From an uncultured Asticcacaulis sp. (lineage in GTDB: Bacteria; Pseudomonadota; Alphaproteobacteria; Caulobacterales; Caulobacteraceae): a stretch of DNA of 64,000 bases. The position numbers and the translations under genes were made by a program. Shown in pieces: positions 34,420 through 44,013 of this stretch. A model generated the notes under the pieces. That model was not told where the DNA came from and did no database searches. It saw only the letters and a list, made by a program, of their open reading frames with translations. The stretch's first letter is position 1, and every line of letters begins with the position of its first letter. The DNA lies in the NCBI GenBank assembly GCA_936940865.1, contig CAKZJB010000083.1, positions 43,846 to 107,845 of the forward strand, given 5' to 3'.

Positions 34420-35466
34420 ATGATTGAAAAACAAGAAAAAAGTCAAAATAAAATTAGTTCAAGGTTCTCCGTTGCGCCCATGATGGACTGGACCGACCGG
34501 CATTGCCGGTCGTTTCACCGTGCGCTGACGAAACAGGCCCTGCTCTATACCGAAATGGTGACGTCCAAGGCCGTGATCCACGGCGATCGCGAGCGTCTCC
34601 TGGGCTTTTCCGACGTCGAGCATCCGGTGGCGCTGCAGCTCGGCGGCTCGGAGCCGGATGAGCTGGCGCAATGCGCAAAGATCGCCGAGGACTGGGGCTA
34701 TGACGAGGTCAATCTCAACTGCGGTTGTCCATCCGACCGCGTTCAGTCGGGCAGTTTCGGCGCCTGCCTGATGCGCGAGCCGCAACTGGTCGCCGACTGC
34801 ATGCAGGCCATGGGCGAGGCGACACGGCTGCCGGTAACCGTCAAATGCCGCATCGGCGTCGACGACCAGGAACCGCGCGATGCCCTGTTCGCCCTGGTCG
34901 AGGCGTGCGCCGGGGCCGGCGTGAAGACCTTTATCGTCCATGCGCGCAAGGCGTGGCTGAAGGGCCTGTCGCCCAAGGAAAATCGCGATGTCCCGCCGCT
35001 CGACTACGATCTGGTTTACCAGCTCAAGCGGGCGCATCCGGAACTGGCCATCGCCATCAATGGCGGCCTGACGTCGCTCGACGAAGCCGAGGCGCACCTG
35101 GCGCATGTCGACGGGGTGATGCTGGGCCGCGCGGCCTATCATGAGCCGGCGCTGCTGGGGGCCGTCGATCGCCGGTTCTTCGGCACGGGCCACGATGTCG
35201 GGCCGTTCGAAGCGCTTCATGCCTATCGACCCTATGTCGAAGCGCGGCTGGACGAAGGCGTGCCGCTGGCGCACATGACGCGGCATATGCTGGGCCTTAT
35301 GCACGGCCTGCCGGGGGCGCGCGCCTTCCGCCGCATCCTGACGGTCGATTCGATCGGGGCAGGGGCGGGGATAGAGGTCATCGACCGCGCGGAAGCGGCC
35401 GTGCGTGATGCCGTTGAGGCCGCGCGGCTGCGCCGGGAAGCGTTCGAGGCGGGGCTTTCTGCTTAA
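34420..35466 (+). CDS. dusA: tRNA-dihydrouridine synthase A
   Basis: The 348-residue FMN enzyme reduces uridine 20/20a in the tRNA D-loop. The TIM-barrel hallmarks are SVAPMMDWTDRHCRSFHRAL, NLNCGCPSDRVQSGSFGACL (catalytic Cys), TVKCRIGVDD and FIVHARKAWLKGLSPKENR. The first 14 or so codons (MIEKQEKSQNKISS) are AT-rich, unlike the remainder, and were probably supplied by the integrated element. The ATG at 34420 is preferred over a TTG at 34405, though neither has a clear ribosome-binding site. It converges with the aspartic protease gene, overlapping it by 4 bp. Confidence 0.92.
   Translation: MIEKQEKSQNKISSRFSVAPMMDWTDRHCRSFHRALTKQALLYTEMVTSKAVIHGDRERLLGFSDVEHPVALQLGGSEPDELAQCAKIAEDWGYDEVNLNCGCPSDRVQSGSFGACLMREPQLVADCMQAMGEATRLPVTVKCRIGVDDQEPRDALFALVEACAGAGVKTFIVHARKAWLKGLSPKENRDVPPLDYDLVYQLKRAHPELAIAINGGLTSLDEAEAHLAHVDGVMLGRAAYHEPALLGAVDRRFFGTGHDVGPFEALHAYRPYVEARLDEGVPLAHMTRHMLGLMHGLPGARAFRRILTVDSIGAGAGIEVIDRAEAAVRDAVEAARLRREAFEAGLSA
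34440..34500. other. Probable right attachment site (attR) within the 5' end of dusA
   Basis: The AT-rich element end changes abruptly to GC-rich core dusA sequence near 34455. Elements that target dusA recombine within the codons for the conserved FSVAPMMDWTDRH segment, at 34463-34501. The partner att site lies beyond the left edge, so the exact core cannot be read here. Confidence 0.4.
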
Positions 35467-35990
35467 GGGTGGAGAACGAGCGACGACGGCGTCGCTTCGA
35501 TGCGGCTCAGACGGCCAAGATAGCTCATGCCCAATAGCGAGGTCGACAGGCCGTCCTTGACCACCAGGGCATCTACATTGGCGACTTCGCTGTGGCCGAC
35601 ACCGACTGTGGTCAGGGTGACCAGGGCGGCCTGGGTCTGGCCGTTGGCCGTCAGCACCTTCTGGTCGTAGGTCAGGTTACTGGCGTCGTAGCCGAGACGG
35701 CGCGCGTCCGCCGGCGTCAGGACGACTTCGGTGGCGCCGGTGTCGATCAGGAAGCGCACGGCTTTTTCATTGACCAGCGCCGTGGCCCAGAAGTGCCCGT
35801 CGCCGGATTTCGGAATCGCGGTAATGCGGGAATCGCCGCCGGCCGGCGGGTCTTGCACGGCCATGACGACGGGCGCCGCGGACGCGGAACCGGCGTCGCC
35901 GTGCATGCGGTTGTCGAGCGAGATGACGCCGAAGCCGGCAAGAACCGCCGTAACGACGGCGCTGCCCATGACGAAGGCCGATTTCAGCAT
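35463..35990 (-). CDS. Retropepsin-like (clan AA) aspartic protease, membrane anchored
   Basis: The 175-residue protein has one N-terminal membrane helix (about residues 5-25: FVMGSAVVTAVLAGFGVISL) and a single-lobe aspartic protease domain with the active-site box FLIDTGATEVVLT and a C-terminal LLGMSYL. It matches the TIGR02281 type found in alphaproteobacteria. It should act as a dimer on the periplasmic side of the membrane. The ATG at 35990 follows AAGGGA. The substrate is unknown. Confidence 0.85.
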   Translation of the reverse strand: MLKSAFVMGSAVVTAVLAGFGVISLDNRMHGDAGSASAAPVVMAVQDPPAGGDSRITAIPKSGDGHFWATALVNEKAVRFLIDTGATEVVLTPADARRLGYDASNLTYDQKVLTANGQTQAALVTLTTVGVGHSEVANVDALVVKDGLSTSLLGMSYLGRLSRIEATPSSLVLHP

Positions 35991-36338
35991 GCGATCGTGT
36001 CCCTTTTGGATGGACCGCCAGCGCGATCCGGGCCCGCTTTTCGGACCTCGAACGACCATAGCTCAACAGGGTTAGTGTCCGGTGAATCGGCGCATCAAGC
36101 GTGAAATTGGCGAAACTGATTATGAAAAATGTGTTAACTAAAATTAAACGCAATAAAAACAGATAATTGCAACATGGTAAAAAAAATATTTAGTCCGGGT
36201 TCGGATTAGTCGTTGCGTTTTCCCCTAAAGGGGGCATACTCAATTTCGACGCGACGACGACTGAGAGGGTGAGAACCCCTGGGAGTTTGCGGCGCGTCTT
36301 CTGGTCCATGTTTGCATTTGGAAAAGGAGACGCAGACC
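35991..36338. other. AT-rich intergenic region
   Basis: This gap holds the promoters of the aspartic protease gene (minus) and of the 46-residue protein gene (plus). Runs of A and T at 36110-36195 contrast with flanking GC-rich DNA. A short CCCC-TAAA-GGGG palindrome lies at 36222-36233. No gene is visible. Confidence 0.5.
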
Positions 36339-36479
36339 ATGCAAGACCAAGACAAAAAGGCCCATGCCTTCACTTCTTTCGCCCTGTTCGGCGGCCTGTT
36401 CGGCAGTCCGCGCACCTCGGGCAAGGCGCCCCGGAACGTCAGTCGTCCGCAGGATTTCAGACCGTTCGACCGCAAGTGA
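36339..36479 (+). CDS. 46-residue hypothetical protein with its own terminator
   Basis: The frame runs from an ATG at 36339 (AAGGAG 9 nt upstream) to a TGA at 36479. It begins MQDQDKKAHAFTSFALFGGL, has a short hydrophobic stretch (FTSFALFGGLFG), and ends in a basic, proline-containing tail (RPQDFRPFDRK). A strong terminator starts 24 bp after the stop. The ribosome-binding site, terminator and AT-rich promoter region together argue for a real small gene. I do not recognise it. Confidence 0.65.
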   Translation: MQDQDKKAHAFTSFALFGGLFGSPRTSGKAPRNVSRPQDFRPFDRK

Positions 36480-36502
36480 CGGTCGGAAAACAGGCAAGAA
36501 AA

Positions 36503-36535
36503 AAGGCCCTCCGGTTCGTCCGGAGGGCCTTCCCT
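36503..36535 (+). terminator. Intrinsic terminator after the 46-residue protein gene
   Basis: AAGGCCCTCCGG pairs perfectly with CCGGAGGGCCTT across a TTCGT loop, followed by a T-rich CCCTTT. It may also serve in the other direction, for the gene at 36605-36982, since A-rich sequence precedes it. Confidence 0.85.
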
Positions 36536-36604
36536 TTATCTTCCCTGAGTTCACAAGGCGGGGCCGCGGCCCCGGTAAGCTATGCGCACCAGGAGCAAAC
36601 GGGC

Positions 36605-36982
36605 TTAGTTGGCCGCCAGCTTGACACCGGCCTTGGCTTCCGCCGCCGCCATGTTCGGGCTCGACTTGGTGACCTTGGCCGTGGCGCCGCCGCCCGACTG
36701 GTCGAACTTGGCCGAGATCTCGACCCAGTACAGGCCGTCGGCGGCCAGGAAGTTGTACTTGAAGTCGACATTGTACTTGCCGCCGGCAAATTCGCAGTTT
36801 TCGATGTTGACCATCTGCTTGCCGGTCACGGCAACGACCTTAGAGACGGCGTCCTTGCCGATACCGGCGGCCAGCATACCCGCGGCCGATTGCTGATCGT
36901 CGGAGCACTCACCGGCAAAAGCCTGGCTGGCGACGAGGGCCAGGGCGGCAATGCCGCCGGCGATAAGGGTTTTCTTGATCAT
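36605..36982 (-). CDS. Secreted protein of unknown function, copy 1
   Basis: The 125-residue protein has a clear signal peptide (MIKKTLIAGGIAALALVASQ, cleavage after AFA) and a mature domain with two cysteines (GECSDDQQ and ENCEFAGG) likely forming a disulfide. It is a sister of the next gene: both share GKQM.N.E.C, the F.YN...DGLYWVE block and the exact C-terminus GVKLAAN. It probably folds in the periplasm. The family was not recognised. Confidence 0.8.
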   Translation of the reverse strand: MIKKTLIAGGIAALALVASQAFAGECSDDQQSAAGMLAAGIGKDAVSKVVAVTGKQMVNIENCEFAGGKYNVDFKYNFLAADGLYWVEISAKFDQSGGGATAKVTKSSPNMAAAEAKAGVKLAAN

Positions 36983-37139
36983 CCTGTAGTCTCCTTGATT
37001 TTCTTCAGGGGTGCAAACACAGTAATCGAAATAGGATAAGGTTCCGTAAACCGCCGTTATAATTGTCCAACAAATCAGCGGATACGAAAATGGGCCGCGG
37101 CCGGGACGCCGCAGCCCTTTTCCTTGTTCGTGCAAGCCG

Positions 37140-37520
37140 TTAGTTGGCGGCCAGCTTCACGCCCTTGGCGGCCGAGGCCGAAGCGAGGTTGGGCGAAAGC
37201 TTGGTGAACGTCATTTCCTTGACGTCCTTGCCGACCACCTTGGCCTTGCCTTCGACCCAGTACAGGCCGTCGGCGCCGATCAGGTTGTACTTGAATTCGG
37301 CAACCAGGTTGCCGCCGGCGGCGTCGCAGGTTTCCAGGTTTATCATCTGCTTGCCCGAACCCGCCACGACAGCGCTGATCTTGCCGGAGGCGGCGGCGGC
37401 GACGGCCTTGCCGACCGTGTCTTCCTGGCCGTCGTCGCAATCCGCGAGGGCGTGCGTGGCGAACAGGCCAAGGCCGAGGCTGAGGGCAATGGCGGGAAGG
37501 GTCTTGCGGGCAGTAAGCAT
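37140..37520 (-). CDS. Secreted protein of unknown function, copy 2
   Basis: The 126-residue protein has a signal peptide (cleavage near THALA) and the same layout as copy 1: a first Cys in ADCDDGQ, a second in ETCDAAGG, then EFKYNLIGADGLYWVEGKA and the GVKLAAN end. The ATG at 37520 is chosen over a GTG two codons earlier because GAGAG lies 5 nt upstream. The two genes lie in tandem 157 bp apart and came from duplication. Confidence 0.8.
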   Translation of the reverse strand: MLTARKTLPAIALSLGLGLFATHALADCDDGQEDTVGKAVAAAASGKISAVVAGSGKQMINLETCDAAGGNLVAEFKYNLIGADGLYWVEGKAKVVGKDVKEMTFTKLSPNLASASAAKGVKLAAN

Positions 37521-37678
37521 TTTCACTCTCGTTTCTACGGGACGCTTAAACAGGACCGGTAAGATTTGTAACCGGTATCAATGATCGGGACGCTTCTTAC
37601 AAAACCATGTTTAACGGTCGGTGAAAAAAATGCTGCATTGCAAAAATTTTTTCATGGGTGGGGTCGGGGCAAAAGAAA

Positions 37679-37704
37679 ACGGAGACACCGCGAAGTGTCT
37701 CCGT
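37679..37704 (-). terminator. Bidirectional hairpin terminator after the chemoreceptor gene
   Basis: ACGGAGACAC pairs with GTGTCTCCGT across 6 nt. On the minus strand it is followed by TTTCTTTT and lies 61 bp after the chemoreceptor stop. On the plus strand it is followed by TGTTTTTT. Confidence 0.82.
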
Positions 37705-37764
37705 TGTTTTTTATAGATTTCCTGGCGGCAGGGCCGTGCCGCCGGGAATTCGCGGGTGCGGCAT

Positions 37765-39489
37765 TTACGCCGCTGTCAGTTCCGACAGGAAGCGGCGGAT
37801 GTTTTCGCTCATGGCGTCCGTGCGCTTGGTGAGCGCCTGGGCGGCGCCCAGCATCTCGGTCGAGGCCTTTTCCGTATCGGCGGCCGAAGCGGACAACTGG
37901 GCGACCGAGGACGAGGCCATCGAGGTGCCGTCCGACGCCTCGTTGACGTTGCGGGCGATTTCGTTCGTGGCGTCACCCTGCTGGTGGACCGAGTCGGCGA
38001 TCGAAGAGGCGATTTCGTTCATGTGCTTGATCGTCTCGCCGATGCCGCGAATGGCGTTGACGCCGTTCTGGGCGGCCGCCTGGATGTCCTTGATGCGGTC
38101 GCGGATCTCGTCGGTCGCCTTGGCGGTCTGCTGGGCCAGCGACTTGACTTCCGAGGCGACGACCGCGAAGCCCTTGCCGGCTTCACCGGCGCGGGCCGAT
38201 TCGATCGTGGCGTTCAGCGCCAGCAGGTTGGTTTGCTGGGCGATGGCGTTGATGAGGTCGACGACTTCGCCGATCTGGTCGGCGGCGCGGGAAAGTTCGG
38301 CCATCGAGTCGTTGGTGCGGTCGGCTTCCGACACGGCTTCGGCGGCGATTTCCACCGAACGCACGGCCTGGTCGCCGATGACGCCGATCGAGGCCGACAG
38401 CTCGGTCGTCGCCGAAGCGACGTTTTGCACGTTGTCGGCGGAATTGCGGATCGACGACACGGCCGATTGCGAGCGGCGCTCGTTCTCCTGGGCGATGGTC
38501 AGCAGGGTGCGGCCGTTGGCGTCGAGATCCGATGCGGCGGCCGACAGGGCGTCCAGCATGTCCTGGGCTTCGTGGCGGAAGCGTTCGGCCAGTTCCGACA
38601 TCTGGCGGGCGCGCTCTTCGCGGGTGCGGGCGGTGGCCTGTTCCATCTGCGACAGGCGTTCCTTTTCCTCGGCGTTCGATTTGAACACATTGAGGCTGTC
38701 GACGACGCGCTTAAGTTCGTCGCCGCGCGCCAGGGCCGAGATGTCGACGTGCAGGTTGCCGTTGGCCAGTTCCTCGGTCGTCTTGGCGATACGATTGATC
38801 CCGGCCACGGTCATGCGCGAGAAGACGAAGGCGATGGCGCCCGAGATGGCGGCCATGACCAGGGCGAAGAGGATGAGCATCGACACGCCTGCGGCCTGGG
38901 CGGCCTTGGCGTCGTTCGCTGCCTTGGTGGCCTTGTCGACCGAAGCCTTGATGATCTGGTCGCTGAGATCCGACATCTTGGCGTAGCCGTCGTCGAACTG
39001 CGACATCATCGGACCGGTCGACTTGAAGTCGACGTCGGCGACCGAGGCGGCGAATTCCACCGCTTCCTTGTAGGTCTTGATTTCCTTGCCGAGGTCGCTC
39101 AGCTTCTTCTTCTGGTCGGCGTCCATGGAAGCGTCGGCATCCTTCTTGACGCGGCCGGCGACGTCGCCCAGCGTCGAGGCGACCTTGTTGATCTTGTCGC
39201 CGACGTTCAGCGTGGGATCGGTTGCCTTGGCGGTCAGGCTGCGGAACAGTTCGCCGTTGGCTTCCTTGATCAGCGACTTGACTTCACCGAATTCGACGGC
39301 CTGCGGCACGAATTCCTTGTTGATGCGGTCGATGGTCTGTTCCTGGCCGTGCATGATCGTGATCGATCCGAAGGCCAGGGCTGCCATCACGGCTGTGGCG
39401 ACGGCGGCGGGCGCCATGAACTTGACCGTGAACGGCCAGTTCGAGATGGAGAAGCCGCGCGAGGCGGCGGTTGCGGTCTGTTTCGTCAT
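37765..39489 (-). CDS. Methyl-accepting chemotaxis protein
   Basis: The 574-residue receptor has a first membrane helix (about residues 25-48), a helical periplasmic four-helix-bundle domain (about 49-190), a second helix (about 198-220: [20 protein letters not shown]), a HAMP domain and a long signalling domain. The hairpin tip reads [20 protein letters not shown], then EAARAGE-like [20 protein letters not shown]. It relays ligand sensing to CheA/CheW. The C-terminus lacks the NWETF-type pentapeptide. Ligand is unknown. It is monocistronic with its own terminator. Confidence 0.93.
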   Translation of the reverse strand: MTKQTATAASRGFSISNWPFTVKFMAPAAVATAVMAALAFGSITIMHGQEQTIDRINKEFVPQAVEFGEVKSLIKEANGELFRSLTAKATDPTLNVGDKINKVASTLGDVAGRVKKDADASMDADQKKKLSDLGKEIKTYKEAVEFAASVADVDFKSTGPMMSQFDDGYAKMSDLSDQIIKASVDKATKAANDAKAAQAAGVSMLILFALVMAAISGAIAFVFSRMTVAGINRIAKTTEELANGNLHVDISALARGDELKRVVDSLNVFKSNAEEKERLSQMEQATARTREERARQMSELAERFRHEAQDMLDALSAAASDLDANGRTLLTIAQENERRSQSAVSSIRNSADNVQNVASATTELSASIGVIGDQAVRSVEIAAEAVSEADRTNDSMAELSRAADQIGEVVDLINAIAQQTNLLALNATIESARAGEAGKGFAVVASEVKSLAQQTAKATDEIRDRIKDIQAAAQNGVNAIRGIGETIKHMNEIASSIADSVHQQGDATNEIARNVNEASDGTSMASSSVAQLSASAADTEKASTEMLGAAQALTKRTDAMSENIRRFLSELTAA

Positions 39490-39638
39490 TGTGGCCCCTG
39501 ACTAAATCGTTCAGCTCTTGAGCAGCCGACCCGCCGGCGGGCAGGATTCGGGCATGCTTAACCGCAACCTGTCAGATTAAGGTTGTTGAATTCCTAACGA
39601 AGTTCGCGATTTGCCATACGAATGTCCCGAACGGCAAC

Positions 39639-39664
39639 GCCCCCGGCAGTCTCCTGCCGGGGGC
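39639..39664 (-). terminator. GC hairpin after the cell wall hydrolase gene
   Basis: GCCCCCGGCAG pairs with CTGCCGGGGGC across a 4-nt loop, 26 bp after the stop on the minus strand. There is no U-run, so its strength is uncertain. Confidence 0.55.
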
Positions 39665-39690
39665 GCGGTATGTTGGCGTTCGCCCGGGTG

Positions 39691-40896
39691 CTATTGCGCG
39701 GCGCCCCTGGCCGGAAGCGCAGCCGCCGCCGGCGTGCCCTGGGGTTGCTGCTGAGTCAGGGCCGTGACCACGGCCTCGGCCGGCTTGCCGGTGATGCGCG
39801 CGGCCAGTTGTACCGGCTTCTGGCCCTGGTCGACGCGGCTGGTCGTATCGACGCGCTGCAGGGCGCTGATCAGCTGGACATTGCCCGCATTGGCGGCAAT
39901 CGGAGCCGACGGCGCCGGGGCTGAAGGCGCGGCCTGGGCGGGCGCGGTATCGCCGCCGTCGGCCGGCAGGACATCGGCCGCCGCCTGGATCATCGGCATG
40001 TCGGCCGACGGGCTGACGCTGTCGAGACCATTGATGTGCGAGGCACGGCCACGGAATTGATAGAAGGCATGGCCGCCCACGGTGGCGACGCGCACCATGG
40101 TCGCCGACCACATGGGATCGACGGTCAGGGTGTGGAAGTGCGTGGCCGTGCCGACCGTCTTCATGACATAGCCTTCCAGCGCGGCGCTGGCGACGTCGCG
40201 CGCCCGGCGCCATGCCCACGATTCGACGCGGTTGCCCATGGCGCCGTTGCAGACGAAGCTGAACTGGCAGGACGTGCCGTGAAGCGCCCCCTGATAGACG
40301 ACGCCGCAGATGGTCTTGGGGAAGGCCGGATGGCGGACGCGGTTTAGAATCACCTGGGCGACGGCGCGCATGCCGTCGATGCCTTCGCCGCGCGCCTCAT
40401 AATAGACGGCCTGGGTCAGACAGTCCGCGTCGTTCTGGGTGTGCGCCTTGAACACCATGGCCGCGGCGGCCCGCACCGGGTGGTCGGACATAAGGGAGCC
40501 GGCCTCGAGCGGACCCTTGAGGGCCTGGGTATAGCTGGCGCGCAGGACGGCAACGTGCTGCGACCGGATATCGGTGGTGGTGCGCAGGGCCGCCAGGGTT
40601 TGGGTCGCCATCGGATTTTGTCCGTTGGCGGTGCGGCCGTAAGCGGCAAAGCGGTTGGCGATGGCCATGGCGGATGGGTTGAAGCGGGCGCCTTCCGACG
40701 CCAGTACCGACGAAACTTCGCCGCCGTTCGAATCGGCCACCTGCATCAGACGGGCGGCTTCCTTGGCATTGCTGGCGTCCCGCGCCAGCCGGCCGCCCAG
40801 ATAGGCTGCGCCCGCCGACGCGCCAATGAGCAATCCGATTGACGAAGCTGCCATAAGGGCACGCATCCGGTAGCGCGCCATGGTGATCGAGCTCAC
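39691..40896 (-). CDS. SleB/CwlJ-type cell wall hydrolase
   Basis: The 401-residue protein has an N-terminal membrane helix (about residues 10-35) and a central hydrolase-2 domain (about 155-275) with LTQAVYYEARGEGIDGMRAV (catalytic Glu), RVRHPAFPKTICGVVYQG and CQFSFVCNG. The tail is Ala/Pro-rich. In non-sporulating alphaproteobacteria these enzymes remodel peptidoglycan. The GTG at 40896 is preferred because GAGGA lies 8 nt upstream; an ATG five codons later has none. Confidence 0.88.
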   Translation of the reverse strand: MSSITMARYRMRALMAASSIGLLIGASAGAAYLGGRLARDASNAKEAARLMQVADSNGGEVSSVLASEGARFNPSAMAIANRFAAYGRTANGQNPMATQTLAALRTTTDIRSQHVAVLRASYTQALKGPLEAGSLMSDHPVRAAAAMVFKAHTQNDADCLTQAVYYEARGEGIDGMRAVAQVILNRVRHPAFPKTICGVVYQGALHGTSCQFSFVCNGAMGNRVESWAWRRARDVASAALEGYVMKTVGTATHFHTLTVDPMWSATMVRVATVGGHAFYQFRGRASHINGLDSVSPSADMPMIQAAADVLPADGGDTAPAQAAPSAPAPSAPIAANAGNVQLISALQRVDTTSRVDQGQKPVQLAARITGKPAEAVVTALTQQQPQGTPAAAALPARGAAQ

Positions 40897-41519
40897 GCTG
40901 TCTATCCTCTGTGGCGAGGGCCAACGGCCCCCCGGGAAGGCATCTGGAGGACGAATCCGTCATCCTTCCAGATCGTGTCCGCGGCAGCGGAAGGGGTGGC
41001 AATCCCCTGTCTTGACCTGCTCGCGAGGAGGTCTCTCTAAGGGCCAAATGTGGCGAAAATGTGTTAAGTAATGATTAACGCCGCATTAGGGATAGTTGTT
41101 TGTCGATTTCACAGGGCGCTCCATAAGCACACCGTTGTGCGCGCTATCAGTCATTCGACGCTATATTGACGTGCTGAATACAGTATTTGCGCGGTATGCT
41201 ATACGCGTCGATTGCGCTAGTTTTATTTGCGTTAACTCTTTAGTTCTGGGGATAATCAGTTAAGCTCTTGTTAACGCTTTTTTAAGAAAGCATTCTCAGG
41301 GAATTTTTACAGTTTTGCAAACCGAAGCCGTCGCGGCGACGATTTTAAACGGCTGAATCCCCGTGTGATTTTCGACACGTTTCGCCGCTCCGCTGACAAG
41401 TTCTGGCAGCGCAACGCGCCAGAAAGGCGAAGTATCGTTCCGCCCCGCCACCCGTAAGGATGCCGCAAAGAAATTTTTTCGAGCCTTTACGTTTCGCCCC
41501 TGTCCCCTATCTTACGTTC
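40897..41519. other. Long AT-rich intergenic region between divergent hydrolase and uvrB
   Basis: No coding frame is credible across about 620 bp. The middle (41040-41330) is AT-rich with GTTAAC and TTAA motifs, in sharp contrast to the flanking genes. It should contain both promoters. An unrecognised small RNA is possible but I see no terminator hairpin inside it. Confidence 0.5.
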
Positions 41520-43700
41520 ATGACCCGTTCCGGCTTCTCCGATAATTCCGGCGCCTTTGTGGCGGACTTCAATGCGCTCAAGCCGCAAGGCGGCAGCGCA
41601 GACTTTATGTCCATGGCGGCCTGGGTGCCGCATCGTCCCGTGCGCCCCGAAAAATCCGAAGGCGGCAAACGCTTCCGGCTGGCCGCGCCCTACGAGCCCG
41701 CCGGCGACCAGCCGCAGGCCATAGCCGACCTGATGGCGGGCATCGAGGGCCGGGAGCGCGACCAGGTGCTGCTGGGCGTCACCGGCTCCGGCAAGACCTT
41801 TACGATGGCCAAGATCATCGAGCAGACCCAGCGTCCGGCGCTGATTCTGGCCCATAACAAAACGCTGGCGGCGCAGCTCTATTCCGAGTTCAAGGCCTTC
41901 TTCCCCGACAACGCCGTCGAGTATTTCGTCTCGTACTACGACTATTACCAGCCGGAAGCCTATGTTCCGCGCACCGACACCTATGTCGAGAAAGACTCGA
42001 GCATCAACGAGCAGATCGACCGCATGCGGCATTCCGCCACGCGGGCGATCCTGGAGCGCGACGACGTCATCATCGTCGCATCGGTGTCGTGCATCTACGG
42101 CATCGGCTCGGTCGAGACCTATACGGCCATGACCTTCGACCTGAAGGTCGGGCAGACGATCGACGAGGCGCAACTGCGCGCCGACCTCGTGGCGCTGCAG
42201 TACAAGCGCAACGACCAGGCCTTTGAGCGCGGCACCTTTCGCCGCCGCGGCGACGTCATCGAAATCTATCCGGCGCACTACGAAGACCGCGCGTGGCGCA
42301 TCAACATGTTCGGCGACGAGATCGAGTCGATGCAGGAGTTCGATCCGCTGACCGGCAAGAAGATCGTCGATCTGCGCGACATCAAGGTCTACGCCGCCAG
42401 CCACTATGTGACCCCGCGCCCGACGCTCAACCAGGCGATCGACCGCATCAAGGCCGAGTTGAAGCAACGCCTGGAACAGCTGCAAGCCGAGGGCAAGCTG
42501 CTGGAGGCGCAGCGCCTGGAACAGCGCACCACCTTCGACCTCGAAATGATGCAGGCGACCGGCTCGTGCGCCGGCATCGAGAACTATTCGCGCTACCTGA
42601 CCGGGCGCGGTCCGGGCGAGCCGCCGCCGACCTTTTTCGAATACCTGCCCGACAATGCCCTGCTGTTCGTAGACGAAAGCCATGTCTCGGTGCCGCAGAT
42701 CGGCGGCATGTATCGCGGCGACTATGCGCGCAAAAGCATCCTGGCCGAATATGGCTTCCGCCTGCCCTCGTGCATGGACAACCGCCCGCTCAAGTTCGAA
42801 GAGTGGGACACCATGCGGCCGCAGTCGATCTTCGTGTCGGCGACCCCCGGCACATGGGAGCTTGACCGCACCCAGGGCGTATTCGCCGAGCAGGTCATTC
42901 GCCCCACCGGCCTGATCGACCCGCCGGTGGAGATTCGTCCGGTTCACAAGGACGGCTTCAACCAGGTCGACGACGTCATTTCCGAAGTGCGCAAGGTCGC
43001 CATGGCCGGTTATCGCAGCCTGGTGACCGTGCTGACCAAGAAGATGGCCGAGAACCTGACCGAGTATATGCATGAACAGGGCATCCGCGTGCGCTACATG
43101 CACTCGGACGTCGATACGCTGGAACGCATCGAGATCATCCGCGACCTTCGGCTCGGCGCTTTCGACGTGCTGGTCGGCATCAACCTCCTGCGCGAAGGCC
43201 TCGACATCCCGGAATGCGGCTTCGTCGCCATCCTCGATGCCGACAAGGAAGGCTTCCTGCGCTCGGAAACCTCGCTGATCCAGACCATCGGCCGCGCGGC
43301 ACGGAACGTCGACGGCCGCGTCATCCTCTATGCCGACAAGATCACGGGCTCGATGGAGCGCGCCATGTCGGAGACCACGCGCCGCCGCGAGAAGCAACTG
43401 GCCTACAATGCCGAGCACGGCATCACGCCCGAATCGGTCAAGCGCGGAATCTCGGACATCCTCGACAGCCCGTACGAGAAGGGCGATCGCGTCCAGGTGC
43501 CCATGGGGGTGGCGGAAAAGGACGCCAAGCCGTTCATGGGCTCGAACTTCCAGGCGACTCTCAAGGACCTGGAGGCCAGGATGCGCGAGGCCGCCGGCAA
43601 TCTCGAGTTCGAAACCGCGGCGCGGCTGCGCGACGAGATCAAGCGGCTCAAGCTGCTCGACCTTGAATTCGCCAGGGATATGCTTGACGGCGAAAGCTAA
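41520..43700 (+). CDS. uvrB: Excinuclease ABC subunit B
   Basis: The 726-residue DNA repair helicase verifies damage handed over by UvrA and recruits UvrC. Visible hallmarks are Walker [15 protein letters not shown], the beta-hairpin region [20 protein letters not shown], the DEAD-like box FVDESH, helicase motifs [10 protein letters not shown] and QTIGRAARN, and a C-terminal UVR motif ([20 protein letters not shown]). It starts with about 50 extra residues before the conserved [14 protein letters not shown]. The ATG at 41520 is chosen on composition; an in-frame ATG at 41460 is an alternative. Confidence 0.96.
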   Translation: MTRSGFSDNSGAFVADFNALKPQGGSADFMSMAAWVPHRPVRPEKSEGGKRFRLAAPYEPAGDQPQAIADLMAGIEGRERDQVLLGVTGSGKTFTMAKIIEQTQRPALILAHNKTLAAQLYSEFKAFFPDNAVEYFVSYYDYYQPEAYVPRTDTYVEKDSSINEQIDRMRHSATRAILERDDVIIVASVSCIYGIGSVETYTAMTFDLKVGQTIDEAQLRADLVALQYKRNDQAFERGTFRRRGDVIEIYPAHYEDRAWRINMFGDEIESMQEFDPLTGKKIVDLRDIKVYAASHYVTPRPTLNQAIDRIKAELKQRLEQLQAEGKLLEAQRLEQRTTFDLEMMQATGSCAGIENYSRYLTGRGPGEPPPTFFEYLPDNALLFVDESHVSVPQIGGMYRGDYARKSILAEYGFRLPSCMDNRPLKFEEWDTMRPQSIFVSATPGTWELDRTQGVFAEQVIRPTGLIDPPVEIRPVHKDGFNQVDDVISEVRKVAMAGYRSLVTVLTKKMAENLTEYMHEQGIRVRYMHSDVDTLERIEIIRDLRLGAFDVLVGINLLREGLDIPECGFVAILDADKEGFLRSETSLIQTIGRAARNVDGRVILYADKITGSMERAMSETTRRREKQLAYNAEHGITPESVKRGISDILDSPYEKGDRVQVPMGVAEKDAKPFMGSNFQATLKDLEARMREAAGNLEFETAARLRDEIKRLKLLDLEFARDMLDGES

Positions 43701-44013
43701 AAATTCCATAATTCCGGAAATTTGGCGGTTTTTTCCGGTATCCGGAAACGGAACTGTTTTCCCAATCCCACAATGGGCGGCAAATCGCGCCTGTTTGGCG
43801 AAAAATCCGAGATTCCTACTGGATTTTTATATCAAATCGAGCGACCTTCGTCTTGCGGTCTGACGTGGTCCGATCCCTGCATCGGGGCCTGTCAGGGGCA
43901 GCCGGGTGTTCCAAAATAAATCGGTTATTAACCAAGACTCAGGACACTTGGCGGGCGCCCCTGGTAAACCACTGCAAGCCGGGAACGGGCGACAAGCTGA
44001 TCGGGGTTATTGG

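Noticed and set aside
37756..39501. Long open frame on the plus strand opposite the chemoreceptor gene (about 580 codons)
   Set aside because: It is a GC-rich antisense shadow. The minus-strand product is an unmistakable chemoreceptor, while the plus frame shows no domain and skewed His/Gly/Arg composition.
41487..43709. Open frame of about 740 codons opposite uvrB
   Set aside because: Antisense shadow of a highly conserved gene; no recognisable motifs.
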